From Acinetobacter soli (lineage in GTDB: Bacteria > Pseudomonadota > Gammaproteobacteria > Pseudomonadales > Moraxellaceae), in the NCBI RefSeq assembly GCF_000760595.1, contig NZ_BBNM01000009.1, positions 82,353 through 146,352 of the forward strand: a DNA stretch of 64,000 bases. The letters run 5' to 3'. Of this stretch, positions 10,008 through 18,674 are shown one piece after another. The translations under genes and the position numbers were made by a program. The notes under the pieces were generated by a model, which saw only the letters and a program-made list of their open reading frames with translations, was not told where the DNA came from and ran no database searches. Position 1 is the first letter of the stretch. The number at the start of each line of letters is the position of its first letter.

Positions 10008-11192
10008 TTACCAAGCTTTTTTCAAAATCGCTTTTAGATCAGCTAAGCTCGCTTCTTTTGGGTTATAAATAATTGAGCCATCATTGAGTGCTTTTTCAGC
10101 CACTTCATCGAGCTGAGCTTCGCTTATTTTGCCTGTTTCACGTAAGGTACGTGGCAGTTTGGTCATGCTGAATAAACGATCACGCATGGCCAAAATGGTG
10201 GAAATGGCCTTGTCTGCACGTTGATTGGCTGGTGTTTGTGCATAAATATCAGCGCCAGCCAGTGGCAGCAAGAGGTCGGCAATTTTTGGACCATTCACGT
10301 CTTTGTTGTATTCAAGCACGTACGGTAAGAATAGATTCATACATAAACCGTGCGGCAAATGCGCAACTGCACCCAAAGCATGACCGAGTGAATGCACCAG
10401 ACCGACCATCGAATTTGAAAAAGCAATGCCGGCCATGGTAGAAGCTTGTGCCAGTTCAAGACGGCCTTGGGCATCGTTTGGATTTTCAATGACTTGAAAC
10501 AGATGCTCGCTGATTTTTTTAATTCCGGCGCTGGCGTAAGCATCGCTAATTGGATTTGCGGCTAGGCAGGTATAGGCTTCGACACAGTGGGTTAAAGCAT
10601 CCATACCAGTCATTGCAGTGAGATGAGCGGGTAACGTCAGGGTCATGCGCGGATCTAAAATGGCGGCATGTGGCATCAAATAGTTCGAAGCAAAGGCCAT
10701 TTTGACATTTTTTTCCGTATCTGACACAACGGCCACCATAGTGGCCTCAGAGCCTGTACCTGAGGTGGTCGGAATAACAAAAAACGGCTTTAACGGTTTA
10801 GGCAGATTGTGGGCACCTGAATATTTTAAGAGATCATCACCGCCCTCAGAAACCAGAATATTGGTGGCTTTCGAGGTATCAATCACGGAGCCACCACCAA
10901 TGGCAATAATGGCATCACAGCCATGTTCACGATACAACTCTGCTGCACGTCGAACCGTTTGCAGGCTAGAGTCGGGTGGAACATCATCAAAAATATAACC
11001 AATTACCGTATCGGTTGAGCCAAATGCTGCTTCGATGGGTTCGAGTAACTTGTTGGCACGCACGCCTTTGTCGGTAATGATAAAGGCTTTTTTTGCGCCC
11101 AAGGTAGCCAGTTCAAACGGAATATGTTCAAGCGCGGCATGGCCAGCAATCACTTTGACAGGACAGAAAAACTCATAGTAAGGCTTGGCCAT
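10008..11192 (-). CDS. Iron-containing alcohol dehydrogenase
   Basis: Group III (Fe2+-dependent) NAD(P)-linked alcohol dehydrogenase of 394 residues, similar in length to FucO and YiaY. The NAD-binding GGGSVID lies at about residues 99-105. The metal ligands by alignment to FucO are Asp198 and His202 (GMDALTHCVEAY), His267 (VHSLGHALG) and His281 (LPHG). The substrate cannot be told from sequence. The ATG at 11192 has GGAG upstream and begins 1 bp after the stop of the SCP2-like gene, so the two are almost certainly translated from one message. An intrinsic terminator follows. Confidence 0.9.
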   Translation of the reverse strand: MAKPYYEFFCPVKVIAGHAALEHIPFELATLGAKKAFIITDKGVRANKLLEPIEAAFGSTDTVIGYIFDDVPPDSSLQTVRRAAELYREHGCDAIIAIGGGSVIDTSKATNILVSEGGDDLLKYSGAHNLPKPLKPFFVIPTTSGTGSEATMVAVVSDTEKNVKMAFASNYLMPHAAILDPRMTLTLPAHLTAMTGMDALTHCVEAYTCLAANPISDAYASAGIKKISEHLFQVIENPNDAQGRLELAQASTMAGIAFSNSMVGLVHSLGHALGAVAHLPHGLCMNLFLPYVLEYNKDVNGPKIADLLLPLAGADIYAQTPANQRADKAISTILAMRDRLFSMTKLPRTLRETGKISEAQLDEVAEKALNDGSIIYNPKEASLADLKAILKKAW

Positions 11193-11193
11193 G

Positions 11194-11727
11194 TTAAATA
11201 CTCCGTTTTAAGTATGATTGTGCGACTTTAAGATAAATATGGGCAGCGCCGGTCAATTTGTCCTTCAATGCCAACTCGCTTGGGTACTCTTTTACTGCAA
11301 GTGAAGCCACGACTTTAGGTAAAATCAAGGCTTCCATTTTATTTAGACACCGTACCAGACGAATTGCATACGACAGATCACCATCAGCAATCATACGGTC
11401 ATTGGCAAATGCCTGTGCGGTACTTTCCTGAAAAGAAAACACTAAAAAAGCATGACTCAAATGCTTAAAGGTAATGGTGAGATCGGGTTTGATGTCGGTA
11501 TTGGAAAGTAACTGAAGACGTTTATCTGGTGTTACCCGTGCCACGAAAGCTGGACCATGTGGAAAAACGTTCATTGATAAAACAAAATTGGCTGGAAACT
11601 TGGCAACTTCCTGTTGAATCTCTTGATCGACTTCACTTGCCATGGCAAGCCCGCGCCCAATCACATCCATCATGAGTTTGACGTAGCTCAGCTGCAATGC
11701 AGGTTTAACGGCTTTTATTGGAATCAC
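11194..11727 (-). CDS. SCP2 sterol-transfer-like domain protein
   Basis: Cytoplasmic protein of 177 residues. The middle part (FVLSMNVFPHGPAFVARV, KPDLTITFKHLSHAFLVF, then an alpha-helical AFANDRMIADGDLSYAIRLVRC) has the pattern of SCP2/ubiquinone-biosynthesis accessory-type lipid-binding domains: beta strands, then a helix with the 'G-x-l' turn. I infer hydrophobic ligand binding; no catalytic motif is visible. It starts at a GTG (11727) with AGGGAAAG upstream. It is the first gene of a tight two-gene unit with the alcohol dehydrogenase. An 18-bp palindrome (11759-11776) sits in its promoter region. The assignment is a fold guess. Confidence 0.5.
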   Translation of the reverse strand: MIPIKAVKPALQLSYVKLMMDVIGRGLAMASEVDQEIQQEVAKFPANFVLSMNVFPHGPAFVARVTPDKRLQLLSNTDIKPDLTITFKHLSHAFLVFSFQESTAQAFANDRMIADGDLSYAIRLVRCLNKMEALILPKVVASLAVKEYPSELALKDKLTGAAHIYLKVAQSYLKRSI

Positions 11728-11758
11728 TCTACTTTCCCTTTGCAGTTTCTAATTTTAT

Positions 11759-11776
11759 TTAGAGTATTTACTCTAA
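11759..11776. promoter_or_regulatory. 18-bp palindrome, putative operator of the SCP2-like/alcohol dehydrogenase unit
   Basis: TTAGAGTA-tt-TACTCTAA: perfect 8-bp arms with a 2-bp centre, 32 bp upstream of the GTG start at 11727. Size and symmetry are typical of a TetR- or GntR-type dimer site. No regulator gene is adjacent. Confidence 0.5.
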
Positions 11777-11803
11777 TTGATTTTTTGATGATCGAAAAGT
11801 GAT

Positions 11804-12463
11804 TTATCGTGTGATGACTTGTACGTCACTAAAATCTTCGCGGGATTTAAAATAGTTCACTACCTGATCGCATAACTGTTCAAAGCTAGGATAGGCAACC
11901 AGTAAGTCACATAACCGCACCATTTCGAGCCCAGCATAACCACAAGGATTAATACTTTGAAAGCCACTCAGGTCGCAATCGATATTTAAAGCCAGCCCAT
12001 GATAACTGCGTCCGCGACGAATTTTAAACCCCAGTGAACCAATTTTACGCCCTGCAACATAGACACCCGGGGCATCAGCTTTGGCATAAGCTTCAATGCC
12101 ATAAGCTTCAAGCAGATCAATCATGAGTTGTTCAGCAAAAGAAACCAGCGTTCGAACATTCCATTTCAAACGGTTCAGATCAAATAAAAAGTAGATCACC
12201 ATTTGTCCCGGGCCATGCCACGTAACCTGACCGCCTCGATCAGATTGAACTACAGGAATGTCGGTTTGCAGCAAGATATGTTCTGGCTTTCCAGCCTGAC
12301 CTTGAGTTAAAACAGGCTGATGTTGCAAAATCCACAATTGATCGGGAGTATCGGCATCCCGCTCATTGGTGAGGGTTTTCATTTCATCAAACAGATCGGC
12401 ATAGGGATGCAACTGGGTGTATTGTCGAATGACGAGTGTGGGTTTTAAAACAGTATCATTCAC
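11804..12463 (-). CDS. lipB: Octanoyltransferase (lipoate-protein ligase B)
   Basis: Moves octanoate from acyl carrier protein to lipoyl domains, the first step of lipoate synthesis. Its products would include the lipoyl domain of SucB encoded in this window. The catalytic Lys is in KIGSLGFKI and the acyl-thioester Cys in [23 protein letters not shown] is also conserved. I start at a GTG (12463), giving 219 residues, close to E. coli (213). The frame stays open to 12526, but that extension would overlap the ybeD terminator hairpin at 12514-12543 and looks unlike LipB. ybeD precedes it, as in E. coli. Confidence 0.9.
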   Translation of the reverse strand: MNDTVLKPTLVIRQYTQLHPYADLFDEMKTLTNERDADTPDQLWILQHQPVLTQGQAGKPEHILLQTDIPVVQSDRGGQVTWHGPGQMVIYFLFDLNRLKWNVRTLVSFAEQLMIDLLEAYGIEAYAKADAPGVYVAGRKIGSLGFKIRRGRSYHGLALNIDCDLSGFQSINPCGYAGLEMVRLCDLLVAYPSFEQLCDQVVNYFKSREDFSDVQVITR

Positions 12464-12513
12464 AGATCGTATCTCTTCGTGTTTGAAGTGAAAGCAGAAA
12501 TTAGATAGGCAAA

Positions 12514-12543
12514 TAAAGAAAAACACGCCACAGGGCGTGTTTT
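12514..12543 (-). terminator. Terminator between ybeD and lipB
   Basis: On the minus strand AAAACACGCC-ctgt-GGCGTGTTTT followed by a T-rich tract, 6 bp after the ybeD stop. It implies that lipB depends on readthrough or its own promoter. Confidence 0.75.
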
Positions 12544-12548
12544 AAAGC

Positions 12549-12836
12549 TTAAAGTGCAGTACGAATCAGTGGGCAAGCCGCCAAATCTGCATACAGTGCG
12601 TGCACTTGTTCAAGTTCTTCAAAGCGCAATTGCGCTGTTAAAGAATGATATTTTCCTGTACGTGATGGTTGCACCTTGATTGATGCAGCATCAAATTCAG
12701 GAAAGTGCTTCTGCAAAATATCAACAACAGCTACGCGAAGCTCATCTCCTGCATTACCAATCAATTTGATTGGATAATCCATTGGAAAAACCCAAAGATG
12801 TTCTTGTAATTCACGAGAAGGAGTGCGGTCTAACAT
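12549..12836 (-). CDS. ybeD: UPF0250/DUF493 family protein YbeD
   Basis: Small cytoplasmic protein of 95 residues with an ACT-like fold; function unknown, conserved next to lipB in many Proteobacteria. Family signatures are FPMDYPIKLIG near the N-terminus and the KVQPSRTGKYHSLTAQ segment. The frame is open to 12875, but I choose the ATG at 12836 because GGAG lies 6 bp upstream and because the extension would translate a perfect 11-bp stem-loop (12851-12878). Confidence 0.85.
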   Translation of the reverse strand: MLDRTPSRELQEHLWVFPMDYPIKLIGNAGDELRVAVVDILQKHFPEFDAASIKVQPSRTGKYHSLTAQLRFEELEQVHALYADLAACPLIRTAL

Positions 12837-12850
12837 ATCAGTCTCCATAG

Positions 12851-12878
12851 TTAATGCCTGCGAAGATGCAGGCATTAA
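12851..12878. repeat. Perfect 11-bp stem-loop between rpoD and ybeD
   Basis: TTAATGCCTGC / GCAGGCATTAA arms around a 6-nt loop. On the minus strand it ends about 5 nt before the GGAG of ybeD. There is no T-run after it, so it is not a standard terminator. It may stabilise the rpoD 3' end or affect ybeD translation. Confidence 0.6.
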
Positions 12879-12940
12879 AGTATTTGGATCTTAAATGGGG
12901 GCAGTCACCTGAGTATCAAGTGACTACGGATCAGCAGTGC

Positions 12941-14827
12941 TTAGTCATTTTCAAGGAATGAACGTAAATGTTCAGAACGTGAAGGATGACGCAATTTGCG
13001 CAGTGCTTTCGCCTCAATCTGACGGATACGTTCACGTGTCACATCAAACTGCTTACCCACTTCTTCTAGCGTATGATCCGTTGGCATATCGATACCAAAG
13101 CGCATTTTCAAGACTTTTGCTTCACGTTCAGTCAAGTTTTCAAGCACTTCACGTGTTGCTTCTTTTAAGCCTTCCGAGGTTGCCGCATCAACTGGTGAAG
13201 TGATGTTTGAATCCTCGATAAAATCACCCAAATGCGAATCTTCGTCATCACCGATTGGTGTCTCCATCGAAATCGGCTCTTTGGCGATTTTAAGCACTTT
13301 ACGGACTTTTACTTCGTCCATTTCCAAACGTTCACCCAGTTCTTCAGGTGTCGGTTCACGGCCCATTTCTTGCAGAAGCTGGCGAGATACACGGTTGATC
13401 TTGTTAATGGTTTCAATCATGTGTACCGGAATACGGATGGTACGTGCTTGGTCGGCAATCGAACGGGTAATGGCCTGACGAATCCACCATGTTGCATAGG
13501 TCGAAAATTTATAACCACGACGGTATTCAAATTTATCAACCGCTTTCATCAAGCCGATGTTCCCTTCTTGAATGAGATCAAGGAATTGCAAACCACGGTT
13601 GGTGTACTTTTTCGCAATTGAAATGACCAGACGCAAGTTGGCTTCAACCATTTCTTTCTTGGCACGACGTGCTTTGGCTTCACCAACAGCCATACGTTTA
13701 GCAATTTCTTTGATCTCGCGAACGTTTAGATCCAGATCTTTCTCGATTTCAGCAATTTTTTGCTGGAAAGCCAAGATGTCTGGGCGCACCTTTTCAAGAT
13801 GGCCTTTGGTTTCGGCTGGTGCTTTTGCAATCTGTTCTTCAAGCCAGCTTGGGTTTGACTCTTGTCCCGGGAATGTAGTACGGAACTGGGTACGATCCAT
13901 GCGACCACGACGGACAGCATAACGCATCACTTCACGTTCGTTAGAACGAATCTGCTCGTGTGTACCCCGAATCATCTCAGAGATAATATCAAACAGGCGA
14001 GGCGTGAACTTAAACATCATGAACACAGTGGCCAAAGACTCAAGTGCAGCTTTGGCTTCGTCGCTGTTACGGCCATGTTTGGCAATCACAGATTTAGTGT
14101 TGTTCCACGCAGCTTCGAGTTCTTCAAAGCGAACTTTTGCAATTTCTGGATCTGGGCCTGAATCGCCTTCAGAGTCATCATCGCTTTCAGACTCTTCCTC
14201 TTCTTCATCCTCGTCATCGAGCTTGACCTCTTTGGTCGATTTAGTCGATGCATCATCGTCTTGATCAATCTCGGCTTCTTCTTCCAGAACTTCTGGAATC
14301 TCTTCGTCTGATTCAGGATCAAGATAACCAGACAAAATGTCGGCTAGACGGCGTTCGCCAGTCACATAATCATTATATTCTTGTAATACAACTTCAACAG
14401 CATTTGGCCAGTAAGCAATCGAATGAAGAACGTCACGAATACCTTCTTCAATACGTTTTGCAATGCTGATTTCGCCTTCGCGCGTTAAGAGTTCAACCGT
14501 TCCCATTTCACGCATGTACATACGTACAGGGTCTGTTGTACGGCCCGGTTCATTTTCCACAGACGCAAGTACAGCTGCAGCTTCTTCTTCTGCAACTTCA
14601 TCGGCTTCTGTCGAATCACCGAACATCGTATCATCAGATTCAGGTGCACGTTCATGCACAGGAATACCAACGTCTTGAAGCATCTGGATAATGTCTTCAA
14701 TCTGTTCGCTTTCTGTGATTGAGTCTGGGAGATGATCGTTAACCTCAGCGTAGGTTAAGTAACCTTGTTCTTTGCCTCGGCTAATCAGAGCCGCTACTTG
14801 AGAAGTAGGGGAATGCATATCGCTCAT
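12941..14827 (-). CDS. rpoD: RNA polymerase sigma-70 factor RpoD
   Basis: Primary sigma factor of 628 residues. Region 1.1 is at the N-terminus. A very acidic non-conserved stretch (about residues 170-225, runs of Asp/Glu) follows region 1.2 ([11 protein letters not shown]). Regions 2.1-2.4 include [20 protein letters not shown] and [17 protein letters not shown] (-10 recognition). Region 4.2 ends with [20 protein letters not shown] (-35 recognition). It is complete and transcribed alone; two stem-loops without T-runs follow it (12903-12925 and 12851-12878). Confidence 0.98.
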   Translation of the reverse strand: MSDMHSPTSQVAALISRGKEQGYLTYAEVNDHLPDSITESEQIEDIIQMLQDVGIPVHERAPESDDTMFGDSTEADEVAEEEAAAVLASVENEPGRTTDPVRMYMREMGTVELLTREGEISIAKRIEEGIRDVLHSIAYWPNAVEVVLQEYNDYVTGERRLADILSGYLDPESDEEIPEVLEEEAEIDQDDDASTKSTKEVKLDDEDEEEEESESDDDSEGDSGPDPEIAKVRFEELEAAWNNTKSVIAKHGRNSDEAKAALESLATVFMMFKFTPRLFDIISEMIRGTHEQIRSNEREVMRYAVRRGRMDRTQFRTTFPGQESNPSWLEEQIAKAPAETKGHLEKVRPDILAFQQKIAEIEKDLDLNVREIKEIAKRMAVGEAKARRAKKEMVEANLRLVISIAKKYTNRGLQFLDLIQEGNIGLMKAVDKFEYRRGYKFSTYATWWIRQAITRSIADQARTIRIPVHMIETINKINRVSRQLLQEMGREPTPEELGERLEMDEVKVRKVLKIAKEPISMETPIGDDEDSHLGDFIEDSNITSPVDAATSEGLKEATREVLENLTEREAKVLKMRFGIDMPTDHTLEEVGKQFDVTRERIRQIEAKALRKLRHPSRSEHLRSFLEND

Positions 14828-15191
14828 CTTTGCTTACTCTTCGTTGAATCTGTGGCAGTAAAAAACCGTGCATGATAGCACAATTCGCTATAAATGTTTT
14901 CAATTTGATCGATCAGATATAAATGAAAAAAATCTTTGATTTCACAGCTATTTTTTGAATATTGGGACAAAACGAATGTTTTTCAAGTGCAATGCCTGTT
15001 TATTTTTTCTTCCTGCTTCGCACATGATTCTCAACACTATCAAGACTTTTCTGAATATACAATTTTTTTGACGAAAAAAAATTCAAAAACCCTGAATTTA
15101 TGAAAAAAAATAAATAAAACTTGACAAGAATTTTAAAGGGAGATAAATAGCGCCTAGAACATTCACATTTTTTCATTATGAGGTAGTTTTA
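14828..15191. other. Divergent intergenic region between rpoD and the acidic small-protein gene
   Basis: About 364 bp, strongly AT-rich with A-tracts near 15075-15115. It holds the plus-strand promoter at 15121-15149. The rpoD promoter must also lie here but I could not pin it to a clear box pair. Confidence 0.5.
15121..15149 (+). promoter_or_regulatory. Putative promoter of the acidic small protein / yecA-like pair
   Basis: A perfect -35 TTGACA at 15121-15126 and TAAATA at 15144-15149, spacer 17 bp. The start would be near 15156, leaving a leader of about 36 nt. Confidence 0.5.
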
Positions 15192-15404
15192 GTGTCTTCT
15201 ACAGATTTTGAATTAGATGATAACTACGGTGATGATGATGATGTTAGTTTTGATGAAGCATCAGGCAAAATCAGTGCCAAAGAATCATTAGAAAAGCGTC
15301 GTTTGATTGACGATCTACTCGCGCAGCGTCGATTGGAGCGTGAGCTGAAAGATTTTGATTATGATCTTGATGATGATGATCTTGATGACGACGACGAAGA
15401 CTAA
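15192..15404 (+). CDS. Small acidic protein, PA3496-like
   Basis: Protein of 70 residues starting at a GTG with AGGT about 8 bp upstream. Both ends are runs of Asp/Glu; the middle has a charged helix RRLIDDLLAQRRLERELKDF. That central 'R-x-I-D-D-x-L-x-x-R-R-L-x-x-E-L' pattern resembles the PA3496 family of small proteins (from memory described as putative envelope-integrity proteins). I see no signal peptide or membrane segment. It lies 73 bp before the UPF0149 gene in the same direction, and the acidic tails suggest binding to a basic partner. The name is tentative; the gene itself looks real. Confidence 0.65.
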   Translation: MSSTDFELDDNYGDDDDVSFDEASGKISAKESLEKRRLIDDLLAQRRLERELKDFDYDLDDDDLDDDDED

Positions 15405-15477
15405 CATAAATCAGATGTAGTCCATCTACGGCTGAAAATGATATGCTACAGCCTATTTTTATGAAATTGGATACACA

Positions 15478-16002
15478 ATGAGTACTTTGAATTTAGACCT
15501 GTTGAGCGATTATCTTGACGGTGACCAAAACGAATACGGTCTGGATTTTGCAGCTACTCATGGTTTTTTGTGTGCCATTGCGGTTGGACCACAGTTTGAC
15601 CGCTGGTTAAATGAATTGTTTGAAGGCAATCAGAAAAGTGTGCCAACAGCAATCATTGAACAGATCAACATTTGGCTTGATCAGATTCGCCAAAATCTGG
15701 CTAATGAAGAAGGAATCGAGTTTCCTTTTGAAATTGAAGAAGCCGACACCGAGTCAAGTTTGGGCGACTGGAGCGTTGGTTTTGTCGATGCGATGTTTCT
15801 CAACGAAGATGCATGGTTTACACCAGAGCATGAAGAGCAATTGGTCGATTTGACTTTGCCGATTATGGTGTTCAGTGGCATTGATGAAGAAGATCCACAA
15901 ATGGAATCTTTCCGTCGTAATGGTCAGTTGATGGATGAGCTGGCGGAAGAAATTCCAGAGAACCTAAACGAATTGTATTTGATGTACCATACACCCAACT
16001 AA
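15478..16002 (+). CDS. UPF0149 family protein (YecA/YgfB-like)
   Basis: Acidic cytoplasmic protein of 174 residues. Family features are ATHGFLCAIAVGP near the N-terminus, LGDWSVGFVDAMFL in the middle, and the final NLNELYLMYHTPN. It lacks the C-terminal SEC-C zinc-binding tail of long YecA proteins, so it is a short YgfB-type member. The molecular function of the family is not established. Strong match in pattern and length. Confidence 0.85.
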   Translation: MSTLNLDLLSDYLDGDQNEYGLDFAATHGFLCAIAVGPQFDRWLNELFEGNQKSVPTAIIEQINIWLDQIRQNLANEEGIEFPFEIEEADTESSLGDWSVGFVDAMFLNEDAWFTPEHEEQLVDLTLPIMVFSGIDEEDPQMESFRRNGQLMDELAEEIPENLNELYLMYHTPN

Positions 16003-16081
16003 AACGTTTTCGTGCTGCTTTTCGTCAAGTAGTTAAACGCAATGTTTGGCTTATTGGTTTAAAGCTGCGACTTGAACACAC

Positions 16082-16109
16082 AAAAAACACCTCTAAAGAG
16101 GTGTTTTTT
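16082..16109. terminator. Bidirectional terminator (yecA-like / tpm)
   Basis: AACACCTCT-aa-AGAGGTGTT stem with A-run before and T-run after, between converging genes. Confidence 0.9.
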
Positions 16110-16117
16110 ATTTTCAT

Positions 16118-16762
16118 TTAGCGCGATAAATGCCAGATTTTTTCTTGTGCTTGTCGTCCTTTGTGTTGTTCTGATAATTCCACATGCGCCAGTTGTCGAA
16201 TTGAATATTGCGATGCATAAAGCTGTTTAATTTCTTCTGTCTCGACCGAGAAAGGCGGGCCTTGAAAACTGTCTTGATCATACTGGTAACTCACCAGAAG
16301 CTGCACTGCGCCTTGAGTTATATCGATCAGATGCTGTGCGTAGCGGGCACGCATTTCAGGCGGTAATGCAATTAAGGCTGCGCGGTCATAAATTGCATCG
16401 ATCTGCCCAATCTCTACATTGGATACATCGAAAAAATCACCAACAAAAAGATCGATTTCTGGATGATGATAGTGAACACATGCTTCAAGCTGTTTTTGTT
16501 CAAATACAATGCCCAGATCATCTTTCAACTGTTGCATCAAAGCATGAACTGCAACAGGACTCAGTTCAATCGCCACCACGCGAAAACCTTGTATGAGCAA
16601 CCAGCCAATATCCAAAGTTTTCCCACTTAAAGGCACCAAAATACGAGCATGTGGCTGGAGTGATAAAGTAGATAAATACTGAATTAAGTAATCATTGGGC
16701 TGTGGCTGATGAAAACCAATTCGATTTTCTTGCCAGCGTTGATGCCAAAAATCTTGTTGCAT
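16118..16762 (-). CDS. tpm: Thiopurine S-methyltransferase (TPMT) family protein
   Basis: SAM-dependent methyltransferase of 214 residues. The family hallmarks are FWHQRWQENRIGFHQPQPN at the N-terminus, ILVPLSGKTLDIGWLL (SAM binding), VVAIELSPVAV and IYDRAALIALPP. In bacteria such enzymes methylate thiols and oxidised selenium or tellurium species; the physiological substrate here is unknown. The ATG at 16762 begins the family-typical N-terminus. It is followed by a terminator and preceded by the DUF2938 gene 37 bp upstream on the same strand, so readthrough is possible. Confidence 0.9.
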   Translation of the reverse strand: MQQDFWHQRWQENRIGFHQPQPNDYLIQYLSTLSLQPHARILVPLSGKTLDIGWLLIQGFRVVAIELSPVAVHALMQQLKDDLGIVFEQKQLEACVHYHHPEIDLFVGDFFDVSNVEIGQIDAIYDRAALIALPPEMRARYAQHLIDITQGAVQLLVSYQYDQDSFQGPPFSVETEEIKQLYASQYSIRQLAHVELSEQHKGRQAQEKIWHLSR

Positions 16763-16799
16763 GCCACTATCCTTTGTTTAAAGTATAAGTTGTAACGAG

Positions 16800-17276
16800 T
16801 TAAACCACGTTATTGAATAGATGAATTGCTAAATATAGTCCTATACCAAATACACCATGAGCAAAAACACTTTTAAGTCGCGCTTGCCACGCAGAGGGCA
16901 CTCGTCGCGCAGCAATTCCAAATCCGAAACAAGGCTGCATTATAAAAAAGGGTATAAGCACGGTGAATAAACCAAATCCCACAGCACAAAAGAACAGAGG
17001 TTGCTGTTCGCTAGGGATTGCTAAATAATAAAGACCAGCAAAGCCTACACCAATCATATAATGTGCGAGCCAGCCCACCCATTTTTCATGGGTAAGTCGA
17101 GCTGAGTTAATGATATTACGATGACAAAAAAATCCTTTTGGCATAGATAAAAGCCACCGACCCACCAATGAATAGTCCAGTGATTGCACTCCAAACCAAA
17201 ATTTTAACGCTGCGCTAGAAAGATCCATACAGATTGTTGCAGCCACACCGATCCAGAAAATATATACCACTTCCAT
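16800..17276 (-). CDS. DUF2938 family membrane protein
   Basis: Integral membrane protein of 158 residues with about four hydrophobic segments (near residues 4-24, 70-85, 92-115 and 138-155). MPKGFFCHRNIINS and EKWVGWLAHYMIG are the characteristic DUF2938 stretch as I recall it. No function is assigned to the family. Its promoter (17309-17339) has the 19-bp spacer and spacer-centred inverted repeat of MerR-activated promoters, and the divergent neighbour encodes a MerR regulator. The protein is therefore probably induced by whatever that regulator senses. Confidence 0.75.
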   Translation of the reverse strand: MEVVYIFWIGVAATICMDLSSAALKFWFGVQSLDYSLVGRWLLSMPKGFFCHRNIINSARLTHEKWVGWLAHYMIGVGFAGLYYLAIPSEQQPLFFCAVGFGLFTVLIPFFIMQPCFGFGIAARRVPSAWQARLKSVFAHGVFGIGLYLAIHLFNNVV

Positions 17277-17308
17277 TATTGCTTTAGCCTGATAAAGTAA
17301 GATACTAC

Positions 17309-17339
17309 AGTCTACAAATTGAAGTGAACTTCAAGTCAA
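17309..17339 (-). promoter_or_regulatory. MerR-type promoter/operator for the DUF2938 gene
   Basis: On the minus strand -35 TTGACT (17334-17339) and -10 TAGACT (17309-17314) are separated by 19 bp. The spacer carries the inverted repeat TTGAAGT-ga-ACTTCAA at 17319-17334. A 19-20 bp spacer with a central dyad is the hallmark of promoters untwisted by MerR-family activators. The repeat ends 7 bp before the start codon of the divergent merR-type gene, so autoregulation is likely. Confidence 0.75.
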
Positions 17340-17340
17340 G

Positions 17341-17751
17341 ATGAATGAGATCACGATTTCAACGCTTGTCCGTCAGACCGGATTAACAAGCTCAGCGCTG
17401 CGATATTATGAACGCATGGGCTTAATTCGTTCTATTGGGCGTAAAGGTTTGCAACGCGTCTTTTCTGAGCAGGTGTTAGAACAACTCGCTTTGATTGAAT
17501 TAGGTAAAAAGGCAGGATTTAGTATTGCTGAAATTAAAGCCATGTTGGGGCGGCCAGATTCACAGGTAGATAAATTAAAACTTGAGGAAAAAGCACAGGA
17601 ACTGGAGCAGAAAATAAGAGAACTTGAATCGCTCAGAAAAATGCTAAACCATGCCACGCAGTGTAGTTTTATCAATCCGTTGGAGTGCCCAAAGTTCAAG
17701 CGCATCATGGCATTGTCCAAAGCTGGATCAGTTTTAATCACTAAAGATTAA
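17341..17751 (+). CDS. MerR family transcriptional regulator
   Basis: Regulator of 136 residues. The N-terminal winged helix-turn-helix (TISTLVRQTGLTSSALRYYE, then a 'G...R-x-F' wing) is clear. A dimerisation coiled coil spans about residues 78-106. The C-terminal tail holds two cysteines (CSFINPLECPKFK), possibly ligand- or metal-related, but the exact CueR, SoxR or ZntR cysteine patterns are absent. There is no evident Shine-Dalgarno, because the operator abuts the ATG; this suggests low or leaderless translation. It is divergent from the DUF2938 gene. Confidence 0.88.
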   Translation: MNEITISTLVRQTGLTSSALRYYERMGLIRSIGRKGLQRVFSEQVLEQLALIELGKKAGFSIAEIKAMLGRPDSQVDKLKLEEKAQELEQKIRELESLRKMLNHATQCSFINPLECPKFKRIMALSKAGSVLITKD

Positions 17752-17776
17752 GATATCGAAGTGAAATGAACTATAT

Positions 17777-18382
17777 TTAAGCTTTGCGTTTGAAGAATTT
17801 TCTATACAACCACATCAAACCTAACACTGCAACAATTGCCAAAATGACATATCCCACACGATGCATGATTGCAAACATGAGTGCTTGATTTTCACCAAAG
17901 TAAAAGCCCACACAAGCTAAAAATGTGGTCCAGATCAGTGTACCCAAGCTACTGTAGAGCATAAATTTCCAAAAGGGCATATGACTCATGCCAGCCGGAA
18001 TACTAATGAGGGAGCGAACAGCCGGAATCATGCGTCCGAAAAAGACAATTCTGTGACCATAATGCTCAAACCATTCAAGTGCCTTGTGTACGTCTTTGCA
18101 CTTAATGAATAGATATTTGCCATAACGGTCTACAAGTTTAAATAAAGATTCTTGAGAAATCTTACGACCCAAAGCATACAAAACGGCTGCGGCAACAATC
18201 GAACCAAAGCTGCCAGCAACAATCACACCGACAATCTGTAACTGACCACGTGAGGCGGTGTAGCCTGCACTGGGCATAATAATTTCAGAGGGAATAGGAG
18301 GGAAGACATTGTCTAGAAACATTAAGAAGGCGATGCCCAAATAGCCTAAACGTTCAATAATCTGTATGACCCAATTTTCCAT
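17777..18382 (-). CDS. DedA family membrane protein
   Basis: Polytopic inner-membrane protein of 201 residues with the DedA/SNARE-associated signature: FLDNVFPPIPSEIIMPSAGY at the N-terminus and FFGRMIPAVRSLISIPAGMS in the middle, with helices at both ends. DedA proteins act as flippases or recyclers of undecaprenyl phosphate or phospholipids and help keep proton-motive force and envelope integrity. The specific subtype (YqjA, YohD, YabI) cannot be fixed here. It converges on the merR-type gene with no obvious terminator between them. Confidence 0.9.
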   Translation of the reverse strand: MENWVIQIIERLGYLGIAFLMFLDNVFPPIPSEIIMPSAGYTASRGQLQIVGVIVAGSFGSIVAAAVLYALGRKISQESLFKLVDRYGKYLFIKCKDVHKALEWFEHYGHRIVFFGRMIPAVRSLISIPAGMSHMPFWKFMLYSSLGTLIWTTFLACVGFYFGENQALMFAIMHRVGYVILAIVAVLGLMWLYRKFFKRKA

Positions 18383-18674
18383 AGAATTGAATTGGTAAAT
18401 AAAAAGATAGTAATGACAGTGCTTTAAATTTCAAAGATTTGTTATGTAAATTTATACATTGGCCTACTGTGATGCTCAAAAATGCTGAGGCGTAATTTAC
18501 GATCGAGTGTCGTATCAAGCGTACTGTCAGCAGTAAATCCTGCTGTCAAATTGTAAATATTGCGCTATTTGTTGGGTGAATCGTATAAGGTAAAACGGTA
18601 AAACCACCATATAAACTTTTATTAATCCAAATGAAATAACGAATTAAAAAGTCAAATGATCTAAAGGCATCAGC

